The position numbers and the translations under genes were made by a program. This document shows positions 10,355-20,094 of a stretch of DNA of 64,000 bases, in pieces. This stretch comes from Corticium candelabrum. Its lineage: Eukaryota > Porifera > Homoscleromorpha > Homosclerophorida > Plakinidae. The notes beneath the pieces are model-generated. The model worked only from the letters and a program-made list of their open reading frames with translations, was not told the DNA's origin and made no database searches. Positions within the stretch are counted from its first letter, which is position 1. Every line of letters begins with the position of its first letter. Where the stretch lies: the NCBI RefSeq assembly GCF_963422355.1, contig NC_085091.1, forward strand, positions 4,013,523-4,077,522. The letters are read 5' to 3'.

Positions 10355-11301
10355 GCTGTTCTTTGCTAAGATCCAATAGTTTCTGTTGTCGATAAAGCGT
10401 CATTCTGTTTTTTCCTAAAGGTCTAGCTAGTCGTGTAGTTCTATCTTCGTTTCTTTGTAATCAGCAAGGGTGAAGGGTGTGACTACTAATAGCGTCTACT
10501 GTTCTCAGTATCGATTACAATACTGGTCTAAGTAGGTCATGGGGCAACAAGTAACAACAACTTACGGGTGCCTTGTGATGTAAGCTTGTGGCAAATAGCC
10601 TTAGCAGGTGGCATCCATTATGAAAACGCCTACCCAGTGACTTACTGCTGTCAACAGTTGCTGTCAGCAAGTATATTGCTCCTAATTTTCTAGATATTGA
10701 TAAGTCATTGTAGAGGGCATGTAGATAAATCCTGTAGATAACATAAAACGTTTGATTTGTTCACAGTCACAAAACTGGTTCTTACTGTAAATACACTGTA
10801 CAGCTACATACCAAGACAGCAAGGTCAGATTCCTAGAAGCTGACGTGACTTCAAATTAATGGTTTCCTCTCTTGTGAGCTTAGTAGTTGTGGTTAGTAAG
10901 TAGAGCAAGTATTGTAAGTTCCACAGCTGAAGCATAGTCCTTTGTTTTATGATTGTTTGCCATTCTCTGCTCTTGGTTGGTTTTGTTCTTCTTCTTACTT
11001 GAGACTGTGTAACTAACATCACGTTACAAGGAAAGCTCCTAGTAATTATCACCCACCAGATTACAATTATATAATAGGCAACCTGATATCACATGTAGAC
11101 CCATTATGCTCCCTCATGTGGCTGACTCAACCGGATGACTAGAGTCTAGGGTATGCACTGAGTATGGGGCATGGAGAGATAATGATCCAGATGGTCTATG
11201 CCAAGTACACAATCTATATAAGAACACAGTTTTTAGCACTAGGATTAGAAGTAGTAGTTGTTACTGTTCAGCAAGCTCAACACGAATGTTAGTAGTGCGG
11301 T
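10355..11301 (+). other. Non-coding 5' region of the hAT element
   Basis: No coding frame is recognised between the left sub-terminal repeats and the OTU gene. The promoter for the OTU gene would be here; CAATCTATATAAGAAC at 11211-11226 is a possible TATA region about 85 bp before the ATG. Confidence 0.4.
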
Positions 11302-12100
11302 ATGGCTGATTTTTGGTTTTCAACGCCCACCATTGGTAGCTTTGAAATTGCTCACGTTGCTACTCAGTTAATGCCAAAGGATGCTCCTGACAATTCAGTA
11401 CCAGTGAAAGTGCTAGGAGATGGTAACTGTCTCTTTCGGGCTGCAAGCTTTCTAGCTTAAGGCAAAGAGGACCACCATGACCAACTTCGTGCTGATGTGA
11501 TGACAGAGGTAGATGACAACGTCGAGCACTATGCTGATCTGTTTCTAGGCCATGCGCGTCAAGCCAGTGGTGACGGTCAATGTGTAGGTCTACTTTCCCA
11601 AACTCTTGGCGATGGACCAAGCCACACGTTTTCCTCATTGCTGATGCAAAAGTCTTCTCTTCGGGATTCATACATTGCTGGCCTAGAAGCAGGAGTGAGA
11701 TTATGTTCAAAGTTGGGTACTTGGTGTGGCATGCTTGAATTAGCTGGCTTGGCTACTGTCTTTGGACGCCCAGTACGCTCTGGTCTACCCAACAAAGTTT
11801 CACTTCGCTTGCCATACTTTCATGAATGCTACATTTTATCCTCGTCAGCTAGTGCAACAAGAACTGCAGTAGGAACAAATCCCCGCAATAATCATGTGGT
11901 CTTGCATGACAATGTCGGCGGGAAACTCACCCAGTCCAAACCATTTTGTGCCCTTGGTCATCCCAATGACGGTCTCAACTGGAACCAAAGGAAAGTCAAC
12001 GACCGAGTCCTTTGCTAAAGGAAACGCCTCTCAGCAAGAAATAAATCTTCTCATTCAGTTTCAAAAAAGACAAAGCAACAAACTTAGTTTGGCTTTGTAG
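11302..12100 (+). pseudogene. OTU-type cysteine protease gene inside the hAT element
   Basis: From the ATG at 11302 the frame reads into VKVLGDGNCLFRAASFLA, the catalytic-cysteine motif of OTU deubiquitinase-like proteases (Asp, Gly, Asn, Cys). It then hits TAA at 11458, codon 53. Downstream the same frame continues with a helical GTWCGMLELAGLATVFGRP segment. The predicted catalytic-histidine strand, PNHFVPLV near 11933-11956, is in another frame, so a frameshift near 11830 and a TAG at 11870 must also have occurred. The gene is therefore dead in this copy, but both halves of the catalytic site can still be read. OTU-domain ORFs are known passengers in several animal transposons. Other OTU remnants lie at 30.5, 51.1 and 58.1 kb. 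Confidence 0.75.
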
Positions 12101-12123
12101 GACTAGAAACAGAACAATCTCAT

Positions 12124-14553
12124 GTGAAGATTCCATCACCTGAATATTCCATCTCATCACTTGATGAAAGTAGCCACGCTCTACATGACCAGAAATTGCA
12201 ATTACTAGCAACCTCGCCTATGGCAATAACACAGGCAACAACAACAACAACAACAACAACAACTACAACAGCATTGCGATTATCAACATCAGGGTGTTCT
12301 CTTTTGCCAACTATGAAAGGCAAATATGATGTTGAATATGATGCTGTAAAGCGACAGAGAAAGTTTGCTTTGACATGGAGAAATCAGTACCCTTGGTTAC
12401 AAATATGCGTGGAAGAAAAGTACAATGACGGCAGCGTTTGTCCTGATTTTATGCAATGTAGAGTCTGTGTAAACAATCCACTCATTGCTGACAAATGTAG
12501 TGCATTTTTTATTGGCTCAACGAACTCTAGAATAGATCCCATCAAGAAACACAACTTGTCAAGACAGCATATTGCATGTGTATGTGCTGAAGAAATGCGA
12601 GCAGGACCAATGAACGTCGAGATTACAAAGATCGGAGCTGGCCTTCTTTCTCTTCATAGCAAAGAACGGCAACGTTATCAGTATTTGTTTCGCACAGCAT
12701 ACGCTGTTGCAAAAGAAATGCAAGCCTTTTCTTGATTATGAGTACATTTGTGAGGTACAGCAGGCCAATGATGTTGATCTAGGTAAGAACTATCTGCGCG
12801 ATAAGTCTGCAGCCTTGTTCACGAAGTATATTGCTGATGATCTAAGGTGCAAGACTGCTGATAATTTAAAGCAGTGTCACTATCTCTTCGTGATTTGTGA
12901 TGGATCAACAGATTTGACTGTAGTGGAACAGGAGGTTGTCATGGTTCGCTACATTGATCTTACGACTGGTCGACCAGTGACTAGGTTGGCTGCATTGATA
13001 GAGTTGGAACACGCTCATGCAGATGGAGTATATACAGCGCTAAAGGATGGTTTGCGAAGAGTTATTAGTGAACAACCCGAGGATACCCTCAGGCTCTGTA
13101 CGCATGGGGCCAACATTGTTTGCGGGAATTTCGATGGTGCTGCTGTCATGATGGGTGCTCGCAACGGTGTCAAAGCAAAGCTGGTCAGAGACTATCCTTG
13201 CGCAGTTGTAATTCATTGTGTTGCTCACAAACTAGAGCTTGGCATTCTTGATGCAGTTAAAGTGGTTCCATATCTTGCAGAGTTTGAAGCAAGTATTAAG
13301 GAAATTTTCAAAATATATCGGTATTCACCTAAACGGCAACAAGAGCTGAAACAAGTTGCATCTACTCTTGACGAAGAGCTCAAGTCCTTTTCTGATATCA
13401 AGCAAGTTAGGTGGGCTGCTAGTAAAGAGCGGGCTCTCAAAGCAATCCTGCAGAACTTGTCATCTTTAGCTGCCCACCTGGAGCATATGGCTGTTGGCGC
13501 CGGAAACAGTAGCGAAGAGAAGTCTAGAGCTCGAGGTATATTAGATACCATCTTGAGTCTCTGTTTTATCTTTTGGATTCACATGATGCTAGATTTTCTT
13601 GCGATTGTGACTAAAGTCTTAAGAAAATTCCAACAGAACGACATTGTTTTAATGGAAGTGCCAATCATTATTGATGATTGCATTGATGCTTTATCAGACC
13701 TTCTACAGCAATGTGGAGATTATCGTAAGAAGTTCAATGCTATGTTCAATGCACATGAGAACACATTTGGTACATTGCAACTTAGTTCTCGGCGATCAAC
13801 CAGAGGTGGCATCCATGCTAACACTGTTACCACTGTCGACTTAGATGACGACGCAGAGAAGTTTGTGAAGGGTGCTTTGTCATATCTGAAAATGCGCTTT
13901 GGTTGCTTCAAAAATCCACCATTGTCACATTTCGCAGCATTAAACTTTAAGAAATGGCCATACGATGAAACCGAGAGAAAGAGCTTTGGTCATGACGACA
14001 TCAGCGGTTTAGTTAAAGCTTTTGAGTTAGCACTGAAAAATGCCAGCTGCAATGTGGAAAGTGTTCGCAGTGAGTGGGGGAAACTGAAACGCCGTGTAGT
14101 CTCACTTCGAACCTCTCCTATACTTTCAGTCTACACTGATCTATTGAAAGGTGAATTCAGCAACCCCGACGGTGACCTCTCGAATATTCTGCACCTTGTG
14201 CACATCATGCTCACTATGAGTCCCAGCACTGCTGAATGTGAACGGCAGTTCTCAGGTAAAGCAAGCCATGGTACATTACATTGGTAAATTTATGCTCTAT
14301 ATATTTGTTATGTGGTGTAGGCATGAAAATTATAAAGGCCAATCGGCGATGTTGTCTACAGCAAGACACATTGAACGACCTTATGAGGGTGCATTGTGAT
14401 GGTCCAGAATTTCAGAAGTTTGACCCTGATCCCGCCATAAATGCTTGGATTCTTGGGTCAACTGGTTGGCGACACGTTCATGGTCATCGTCTTCCCAGAA
14501 AGAAAACAAATGTGAAAAGTAGTGGCGGGTCTGATGGATCAGACAGTAGTTAG
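12124..14553 (+). pseudogene. hAT transposase (ZNF862/KIAA1586-like), frameshifted
   Basis: The first frame (12124-12735) begins with a polythreonine run coded by (ACA)n at 12237-12270. It then has a TTF/BED-like zinc finger (W..QYPWLQI, CRVC...CSAFFIG, HNLSRQH). Near 12729 a TTTT in place of TTT shifts the frame. The second frame (12707 on) carries the catalytic region with ICDGSTDLTVVEQ and NFDGAAVMMGARNG, then HCVAHKLELGI. It ends in the dimerisation motif AECERQFS at about 14230-14254. A 65-bp intron (14256-14320) then joins to a last exon starting GMKIIKANRRC and stopping at 14553. The two Asp motifs and the Glu in ECERQFS give the expected hAT acidic triad. The protein would cut and rejoin the CAGTG ends. 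Only the one-base slip clearly disables it. Confidence 0.9.
14256..14320 (+). other. Intron in the hAT dimerisation domain
   Basis: TCAG|GTAAAG at the donor and GGTGTAG|GCATG at the acceptor. Splicing joins ERQFS to GMKIIKA in frame (phase 1), which restores the usual continuation of the hAT C-terminal domain; reading through gives a stop within 12 codons. Confidence 0.8.
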
Positions 14554-14917
14554 GTCTACCTTTATGTTGCATATTGCAAAGTAGCTGCTAAGGCTTAGAG
14601 CATAACACCTCTTGCAGTTACTGAGCACCAATAGCTATTTCAGATCGTCTCAATTCTTAGTCTAAATTTCAAAATAGGTAGTCTATCTGCTTTTCTTATT
14701 ATTAAAGGCAGCAACATATGTAGATGTCATTATGGATACAATTAGACATAAATTTTTAATACCCAAAATATTTTGGCTATTTTAATTGGCTAGTAAATTA
14801 AGCAGCTTCTGCACTTTTATGACGGGCAACCTAACATTTTCCCGGGCTACCAACACATGGGCACATGGTAGCCCAGGGACAACTAACAGGTGTAGCGATT
14901 TGACGAACACTGCCAAT

Positions 14918-15098
14918 GATCAAGTCTAGGAATATGACAATGCCTTAAAAGTAGCATTGAACTCTGCCTATCTTCTAATTGCTAAAGTTGGTTGCAAAGT
15001 TGGTCCAGAATGTGCAGCCTTAGTACACATTGTAGACACGCGAAGCTAGGCGTACCAACCAGTATACCCAGAAAAATCGAACCATTAAGACTCACTGG
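14918..15098 (-). pseudogene. Copy B2, 5' fragment
   Basis: The minus strand reads SSMLLLRHCHIPRLDHW up to the CCAAT border, homologous to SAMLLLRYCYVPNLNQL in copy B1. It continues at 10239 with ARSVEPSLL. The copy is 5' truncated at the (TCTG)n tract starting near 15110. Confidence 0.7.
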
Positions 15099-15112
15099 GC
15101 TTCCATCTGTCT

Positions 15113-15139
15113 GTTTGTCTGCATGTGTGTCTGTCAATC
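15113..15139. repeat. (TCTG)n-like tract between B2 and B3
   Basis: ATCTGTCTGTTTGTCTGC followed by TGTGTCTGTCAATC, bordering the 5' side of B2 and the 3' side of B3. Confidence 0.8.
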
Positions 15140-15945
15140 ACATTGTTTGAACATTTATCTATCATACATTTCCACAATGCAAATAACAATATGCTGTCCA
15201 ACTACTTGAAGGAAGTATAATAATTCTAAAGACTCTAAAAGCAACTATACTACGTGCAAAGCCTTGTGTCAGCTATATATATATAGTGGCTGAAGTACGG
15301 AGTGGCATAAAAGTTGTCTCCAGTCAATGAAGATGACTTCTTAAAGACAACGTTTGCATTGAACTTTTGGAGTTGGACTGAAAAGCGTTTGCTCTAGAAG
15401 TTGATAAACTCCACTGCATTTATTCTTTCGACTTCATTTGATGACTTCTTTGCTATCTTCCATCCGTCAATCCCCATGCTTCAAAGTGTTTCATTACTAA
15501 TGGAATTGCACTGACAATTGAACCTCCTGGTAACTGTTGTTTGTTGTGTTTGCTTTCTTCCTGGTTGCTCTTGTCTCTGCGGCATGCAGCACCATCAACA
15601 CCAGCAGCAGATGTGGGGAGGATGTCACTGCTCCACGTGTGGGCAAAGGAGATGTTGAGATCGATGTTGTATCCAGTGTCGGAGTTGAAAAAGACGATGT
15701 CTGGTCTGTTGTTTGTACAGTGATGTACCTGTTCTTCGACTCGATCTCTGCGATAATGGATATGTAGCCTATGAAAACAACCTGACCAGGTGGACAAAAT
15801 TGACTTGAGACCATACCGGGGCCCACCACCTGTTTTACAAGGCAACAAATGATAATCGCTGTCATTTATATCAGCACCACAGTTGCAGGTCGTTGTCCAA
15901 TTGGGGAGAAAGATATGGGCAAACCCAAACAAAGGAAGGATGCCA
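15140..15945 (-). pseudogene. Non-LTR retrotransposon copy B3, C-terminal zinc finger and RLE domain
   Basis: A long minus-strand frame (15932-15453) carries CNCGADINDSDYHLLPCK, a CCHC-type zinc motif, then NNRPDIVFF and YNIDLNISFAHTWSS, which fit the PD...D-x-N/K layout of a restriction-like endonuclease, and LPGG...IPLVMKHFEAWG. This is the best preserved RLE of family B. The copy is 5' truncated just before the zinc finger and is bordered on both sides by (TCTG)n tracts (15113-15139 and 15946-15961). No RT is left in it. Confidence 0.8.
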
Positions 15946-15961
15946 TGTCTGTTTGTCTGTC
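15946..15961. repeat. (TCTG)n tract after B3
   Basis: TGTCTGTTTGTCTGTC directly at the truncated 5' end of B3. A 150-bp unrecognised piece (15962-16113) follows before the next such tract. Confidence 0.8.
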
Positions 15962-16113
15962 AATACTACATATATTCTCTTACATCAGGGCTATTACAGG
16001 CTAACCAATCTCAGAACAAATACTACTATACTACATGTTCCCTTCGACCAACAGGGTTGTATACTAATCCCGCAAAGACAACTGGTTTGAGTAACAATTT
16101 AACCTCATGTCAT

Positions 16114-16146
16114 TTGTCTGTCTGTCTGTCTGTCTATCTGTCTGTC
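16114..16146. repeat. (TCTG)n tract before B4
   Basis: Eight tetranucleotide units with one TCTA, directly at the 5' junction of the plus-strand copy B4. Confidence 0.85.
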
Positions 16147-16751
16147 ATGAGTGACCTACATATCCTACATGAGAAAGAACCAAGAAATCTATACGTTAAC
16201 ACTGAGGATCGCCCACACATTACATTCTTTGATGCAGAATCAGGACAAAATCTAGATGTTGACATATCATTGGCACACCCGTGGAGTCAAGGCATCCTAA
16301 AACGATCCAGCAGGGAGGATGGGTTTGCTGCCCGCACAAGAGAAGAGAAGAAGACCAATAAGTATACAGGAGAAATTCTACCAGGAGGGATGTCATCATA
16401 GTGTATACCACTAGTGTTCGAGCACTTAGATGGGGCCTGCAAGCTGATGCCTTCTTACACACTCTCTCAAAAACAGTGCAGCCGTATTGAGGAAGACCCC
16501 TTTCGTAGTGCAGAACAATTCAAAACTTTTTTGAGGAAACGGTTCTCTTTGATTCTTCAAAGATGTAACGCAAAAGTAATCCTCAAAAAGTTGTCAAGAG
16601 TTTCAGAAACAAAGAATGACATGGACAAGCTTTTTGACTTTAATGTACAGATCCAAGTCCACTAATGTTTTAAAGTATTTCGCTGTGAAGGACTGGTTCA
16701 TTATAGAAGTTTAGGATGTGTACAAGTAGAGGATCTGTAACAATAAAATAA
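16147..16751 (+). pseudogene. Non-LTR retrotransposon copy B4, RLE domain and 3' end
   Basis: Plus-strand frames read EDRPHITFFDAESGQNLDVDI, SLAHPWSQ and, after a TAG at 16399-16401, IPLVFEHLD and a C-terminal tail ending in KLFDFNVQIQVH, with stop at 16663-16665. It aligns with B3 but in the opposite orientation. PH replaces PD in the first acidic motif, so the endonuclease is probably dead. AATAAAATAA lies just before the 3' tract. (TCTG)n is present on both sides. Confidence 0.75.
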
Positions 16752-16775
16752 TCTGTTTGTCTGTCTGTCTGTTTA
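16752..16775. repeat. (TCTG)n tract after B4
   Basis: TCTGTTTGTCTGTCTGTCTG, directly after the 3' end of B4. Confidence 0.85.
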
Positions 16776-16806
16776 TGAAAATATACAGTATGTACACTGT
16801 ATTGAC

Positions 16807-16848
16807 AGAGACAGACAGACTGGCTGAGTGACTGACTGACTGACTGGC
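16807..16848. repeat. (GACA)n/(GACT)n tract
   Basis: GACAGACAGACT grades into TGACTGACTGACTGACTGG. It borders the 3' end of copy B5. Confidence 0.8.
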
Positions 16849-17186
16849 TTCATTTATTGAACACAAACTTCTACTTATAATATTCAGAGACTGTAAGTGC
16901 AAAGTAAGAGTGTCCAGCTAAATCTACAATAAAAGCATGTACATATGTATGACCCTTAAAACTGAAAATTACATCTAATGGATAGAAGTTTGCATAACTC
17001 TGTCAAAAGTGTTTGTGTCTACTTCATCAAGCAAACGCGGCAATTTGTGAAAGATGACTTTCACATTTGTATGTTGAAGGAAAAGTGAGAATTTTTCCCC
17101 AATACTCTTTAATCTCTGCCTTATTCCTTTGACCAAAGATGTTTCTTGACCGGCTGTTGAGTGAGAGCATTGAGATAATTGTAACA
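16849..17186 (-). pseudogene. Non-LTR retrotransposon copy B5, 3' terminus
   Basis: The minus-strand frame ends KVIFHKLPRLL...FDRVMQTSIH, homologous to the C-terminus of B4 (KVILKKLSRVS...FDFNVQIQVH). The element 3' UTR ends AATAAATGAAGC followed by (CAGT)n. The 5' side is truncated at another GACT tract at 17187. Confidence 0.65.
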
Positions 17187-17567
17187 GACTGACTGACTGA
17201 CCGACATCATTTATTACACACAAACCTTTACATACAGAAGAACACTAAACGTAGAAATATTATCCATGACAGTTCAGGTCAGTGGAATCACGGTTACAGC
17301 AAACTACAATTAAAACTATACGCTTGCAAATAGTAGTTGAAGATCAATTCTAATGAACAGCGCCTTGAATGAATGACTGACTGACTGACTGACTGACTGA
17401 CTGTCGTCATTTATTAGACACAAACTTAAATTCTACATACAGAACACTAAAAGTTCAAGTCAGGAGAATCACGGTCACAGCAAAACTACAAGTTAAAACT
17501 ATGTGCAAACAGTAGTTCTCGATCAATTCTACTGAACAGCGCCTTGAAAGGCACTGACAGACTGACA
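17187..17567 (-). repeat. Two tandem ~165-bp units with AATAAATGA and (CAGT)n ends
   Basis: Units 17204-17373 and 17403-17550 are roughly 85% alike. On the minus strand each ends with AATAAATGA plus (CAGT)n and each starts at the same base (complement of GAACAGCGCCTTGAA). They share ACACAAAC and the AATAAATGA end with B5. They may be a SINE riding on the family B 3' end, or a tandem duplication of a 5'-truncated copy. Confidence 0.6.
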
Positions 17568-17826
17568 GGTACATTAATTAAGTAAACAGATAGACAGAAC
17601 TGTGTGCTCGTATGCAAGATTTTAGAGTTTGTGACAAAGTGAGTGTTCTTGTTACTTTTAACATTTTTAAGGACAGACGATCATACGATCCCTTTAGGTT
17701 ATAGTAGTTAGATGTTTCTAGTGTTGTTTTTATTTCAGAGAGCAGATGTAAGAAGCTAGTTGTTATTGCATTGTACCAGCTGGTAACCCAAATTTGAAAA
17801 TAGATAGATGTTTTGGTTTATTGGGT
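17568..17826. other. Spacer between families B and A
   Basis: No coding frame or known repeat recognised. Confidence 0.4.
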
Positions 17827-17851
17827 TATATATATATATATATATATATAT
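17827..17851. repeat. (TA)n tract at the 3' end of copy A1
   Basis: About twelve TA units. Confidence 0.9.
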
Positions 17852-18679
17852 TATAAACCCACCTATGTGGCTATCTAACACACATTATCCAAAAACATGT
17901 CTGTACAATCTAAAGCCAGTCTATGCAATATCATTTTGGCGTTTTATAGCCAGAGTTTCACCGACAGTTGTTCATGTATGTTACTGACTGCCTGGCTGAC
18001 TGTCAAATTTCTTTTGAAAGATAGACGTCTTGCGATGGTCTTCAATACTTTCAAACTGTGTGGTGACCACAGACCAAGAGATTCGCACACAAAAGGGTGG
18101 AAAATACTCCCCGTTGATATGACATTGGCTTCATGACGTTGGTCTTTTTCCCTTTCTCCAGCTGTAGCTGCATTTCCCACACTGTAAGCTGTTTGGGTAA
18201 CGTATGATGGTTGCATTATGTTCCTGACTGTTACATCAAAATAAAATAGGTGGCATGGCCTTGTTCAAAGTCGGGATGAAAAATATCACCCGGTCTGGCA
18301 CAAGTATCAGTGTTGCAGCGTTGTTTCTTATGGCAGTTGCCATTATCCGCAAGCAAAGCGTGAAAAAGTACATGGCCTAAGGCATTATGTCAGCGTGTTC
18401 TTATGTGGTTCTGGCCACATCCAAGCAGGTGGTCGCCAAATTTATCTAAGATTTGTCCACAGGAACAGTGCTTGGAACCCAAATCTGCCAGGAAAAGTAG
18501 GATGCCCAACCAGATGTGCAACGATACCACAAACTCTCTATGAGGCATGGCGAGGCCAGTGTTGGGGTTGGGGATTGCCCGCAGCTATGCTCCAGTGTGC
18601 TCTGCACTTATCATGTTAAGTGGGGCACAGTCACGTAAGCTGGTGTTGTCTTTAATTGAGTGCCACATTGTGGAGTCAA

Positions 18680-18680
<1 letters not shown>
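17852..18680 (-). pseudogene. Non-LTR retrotransposon copy A1: zinc finger and RLE domain
   Basis: Minus strand, right to left: EFVVSLHIWLGI, then the zinc motif CSCGQILDKFGDHLLGC (near 18450-18500), NALGHVLFHALLAD, then ARPGDIFHPDF and ATYFDVTVRN, the acidic residues of a restriction-like endonuclease, then FHPFVCESLGLWSPHSL and EQLSVKL. A TGA replaces the basic residue expected in the RHD-like motif after the zinc finger. The copy is 5' truncated and bordered by (TA)n on both sides (17827-17851 and 18681-18724). Confidence 0.8.

Positions 18681-18724
<44 letters not shown>
18681..18724. repeat. (TA)n tract at the 5' side of copy A1
   Basis: About 22 uninterrupted TA units. Confidence 0.95.
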
Positions 18725-18726
<2 letters not shown>

Positions 18727-19083
18727 TACAAACCCAGCAATCTTGAACACTTGAACCTTAGTGTGTCTATAATGCACACAATGTTAGTTAAACTGCAATA
18801 GAATGGATTCAGAAGTTCAATAATTAGGTCACAATTTACCAACTATCAATATTGTTAAGAACTTAATAGTTACCGCGTTGATTGTTAGGTTTCTTGAGAA
18901 TACTGTAGACCCTAAATTGCTTTCTTTACGTTTCGCATTGCGGAAAACGAGACCTAAAAGTGTATGACGTCATGACTGCGGAATTAAGCGTCGTAAGTTA
19001 GACTCTCTCTGATTTTGTTTAGTGGGTTTTGACAAAGCCGGTTTTAATAACGCGAAGGAAAATTGAAGCCCTTCACCAGTTCC
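18725..19083. other. Spacer upstream of the Tc1 remnant
   Basis: No gene. At 19045-19080 the plus strand resembles the reverse complement of the Tc1 5' coding region (see the finding on the inverted arm). Confidence 0.4.
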
Positions 19084-20094
19084 TCAGTACCGAGTGTTCC
19101 CGCCTCTCGCCCTCCTGATTGCGTCCAAACGTCGCGGAACACTTTCTGCCAAGTTCCAGACATGCGCGGCTGGAATCTGCTACCACGCCTCTTGTAGAGC
19201 ATTCCAGAGCTCAGCTGCAGTTCTCGGTTCGCGACGGTTGGCAGCAGTTTTAAGTTCATGCAACAAGTTCTCGATTGGATTCGCATCAGGCGAGTTTGGC
19301 AGCCAGTCCAACAGTGTGACGTCATGCTGGCGTAGCCATAGTCTTGTTAACCGAGACGTGTGGATTGGCGCGTTGTCCTGCAGGAAGACAAAGTCGTCTC
19401 CTATCAGTGCCGCTGCGTCTGTAAGCATGTGCTCCTCCAGAACCTGTTGGTACGCCGTGCTGTCCAAACAACCTTCCAGTTTCACCAGAGACCCCACGCC
19501 ATGCCAACACATCGATCCCCACACCATCACACTTGCCGCGTGCTGGACCGTACGGTCACAACATTCAGGGAGAAATTCCTCACCCTTGCGACGCCAAACG
19601 TACAGAGCACCATCGTATCCTATGCTGACTTTTGACTCATCGGTAAAAGAATAGATTTCCAGTCATCCAAAGTCCGTTGTGTGTGAGTGGTTGCCCATCC
19701 CAGTCGCAAACGCCGATTGTTTTCTGTTAGCAGTGGTTTTTTTCTAGGCCTCCGAGCGTTTACTCTTGTCTCACTGAGACGACGACGGACTGTTCTACTT
19801 GACACCTGCTTGCCGGTTTCATCAGCCAGCTGATACGAGAGCAGTCGTGATGGTGCTCGTCGGTTCTGCAGTGCCATTCTCTTCAATCGATGATCTTCCC
19901 GGATCGTCATTGCCTTCCCACGTCCAGGTCGTTTTTCGTAATCGCTGCTGCTATGGGAAAGCCGTTGCAGGCACTGATGAACCGAATTCCTGGAGCGGCG
20001 GACAAAAGCTGCGATCTGACGCACAGAATGGCCAACTGAGTGAGGGCTTCAATTTCCCTCGCGTTTTTGGACACAATTGTTTGCCTCGAGGCAT
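19084..20094 (-). pseudogene. Tc1-type transposase (DD34E), frameshifted
   Basis: The gene runs from the ATG at 20094 to a TGA at 19084-19086, 337 codon lengths, which is normal for Tc1. It starts MPRGKQLCPKTRG. A helix-turn-helix region (RQIAAFVRRSRNSVHQCL) and an RPGRGK AT-hook-like link follow. The catalytic residues are in TDES, in DNAPIH and in PNSPDANPIEN, with 34 residues between the last two. Three single-base losses are visible: near 20057 in an A run, near 20034, and near 19650 in a T run just before TDES. There is also a TAG at about 19180 after LQEAW. Every catalytic residue is still encoded, so the copy is young but dead. Confidence 0.9.

Larger units (their letters stand above)
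10240..14912 (+). mobile_element. hAT-superfamily DNA transposon carrying an OTU gene
   Basis: The 4673-bp element has exact 15-bp terminal inverted repeats CAGTGTTCGTCAAAT (10240-10254 and, inverted, 14898-14912) and a 5-bp CCAAT duplication. Sub-terminal copies of GGTAGCCC(A/G)GG occur near both ends (10256, 10317, 14841 inverted, 14869). It carries an OTU-like gene at 11302-12100 and a hAT transposase at 12124-14553, both on the plus strand. Both are damaged. The boundary is supported independently, because excision rejoins the reverse transcriptase frame of copy B2. Most hAT elements make 8-bp duplications; shorter ones are known in some lineages. Confidence 0.9.
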
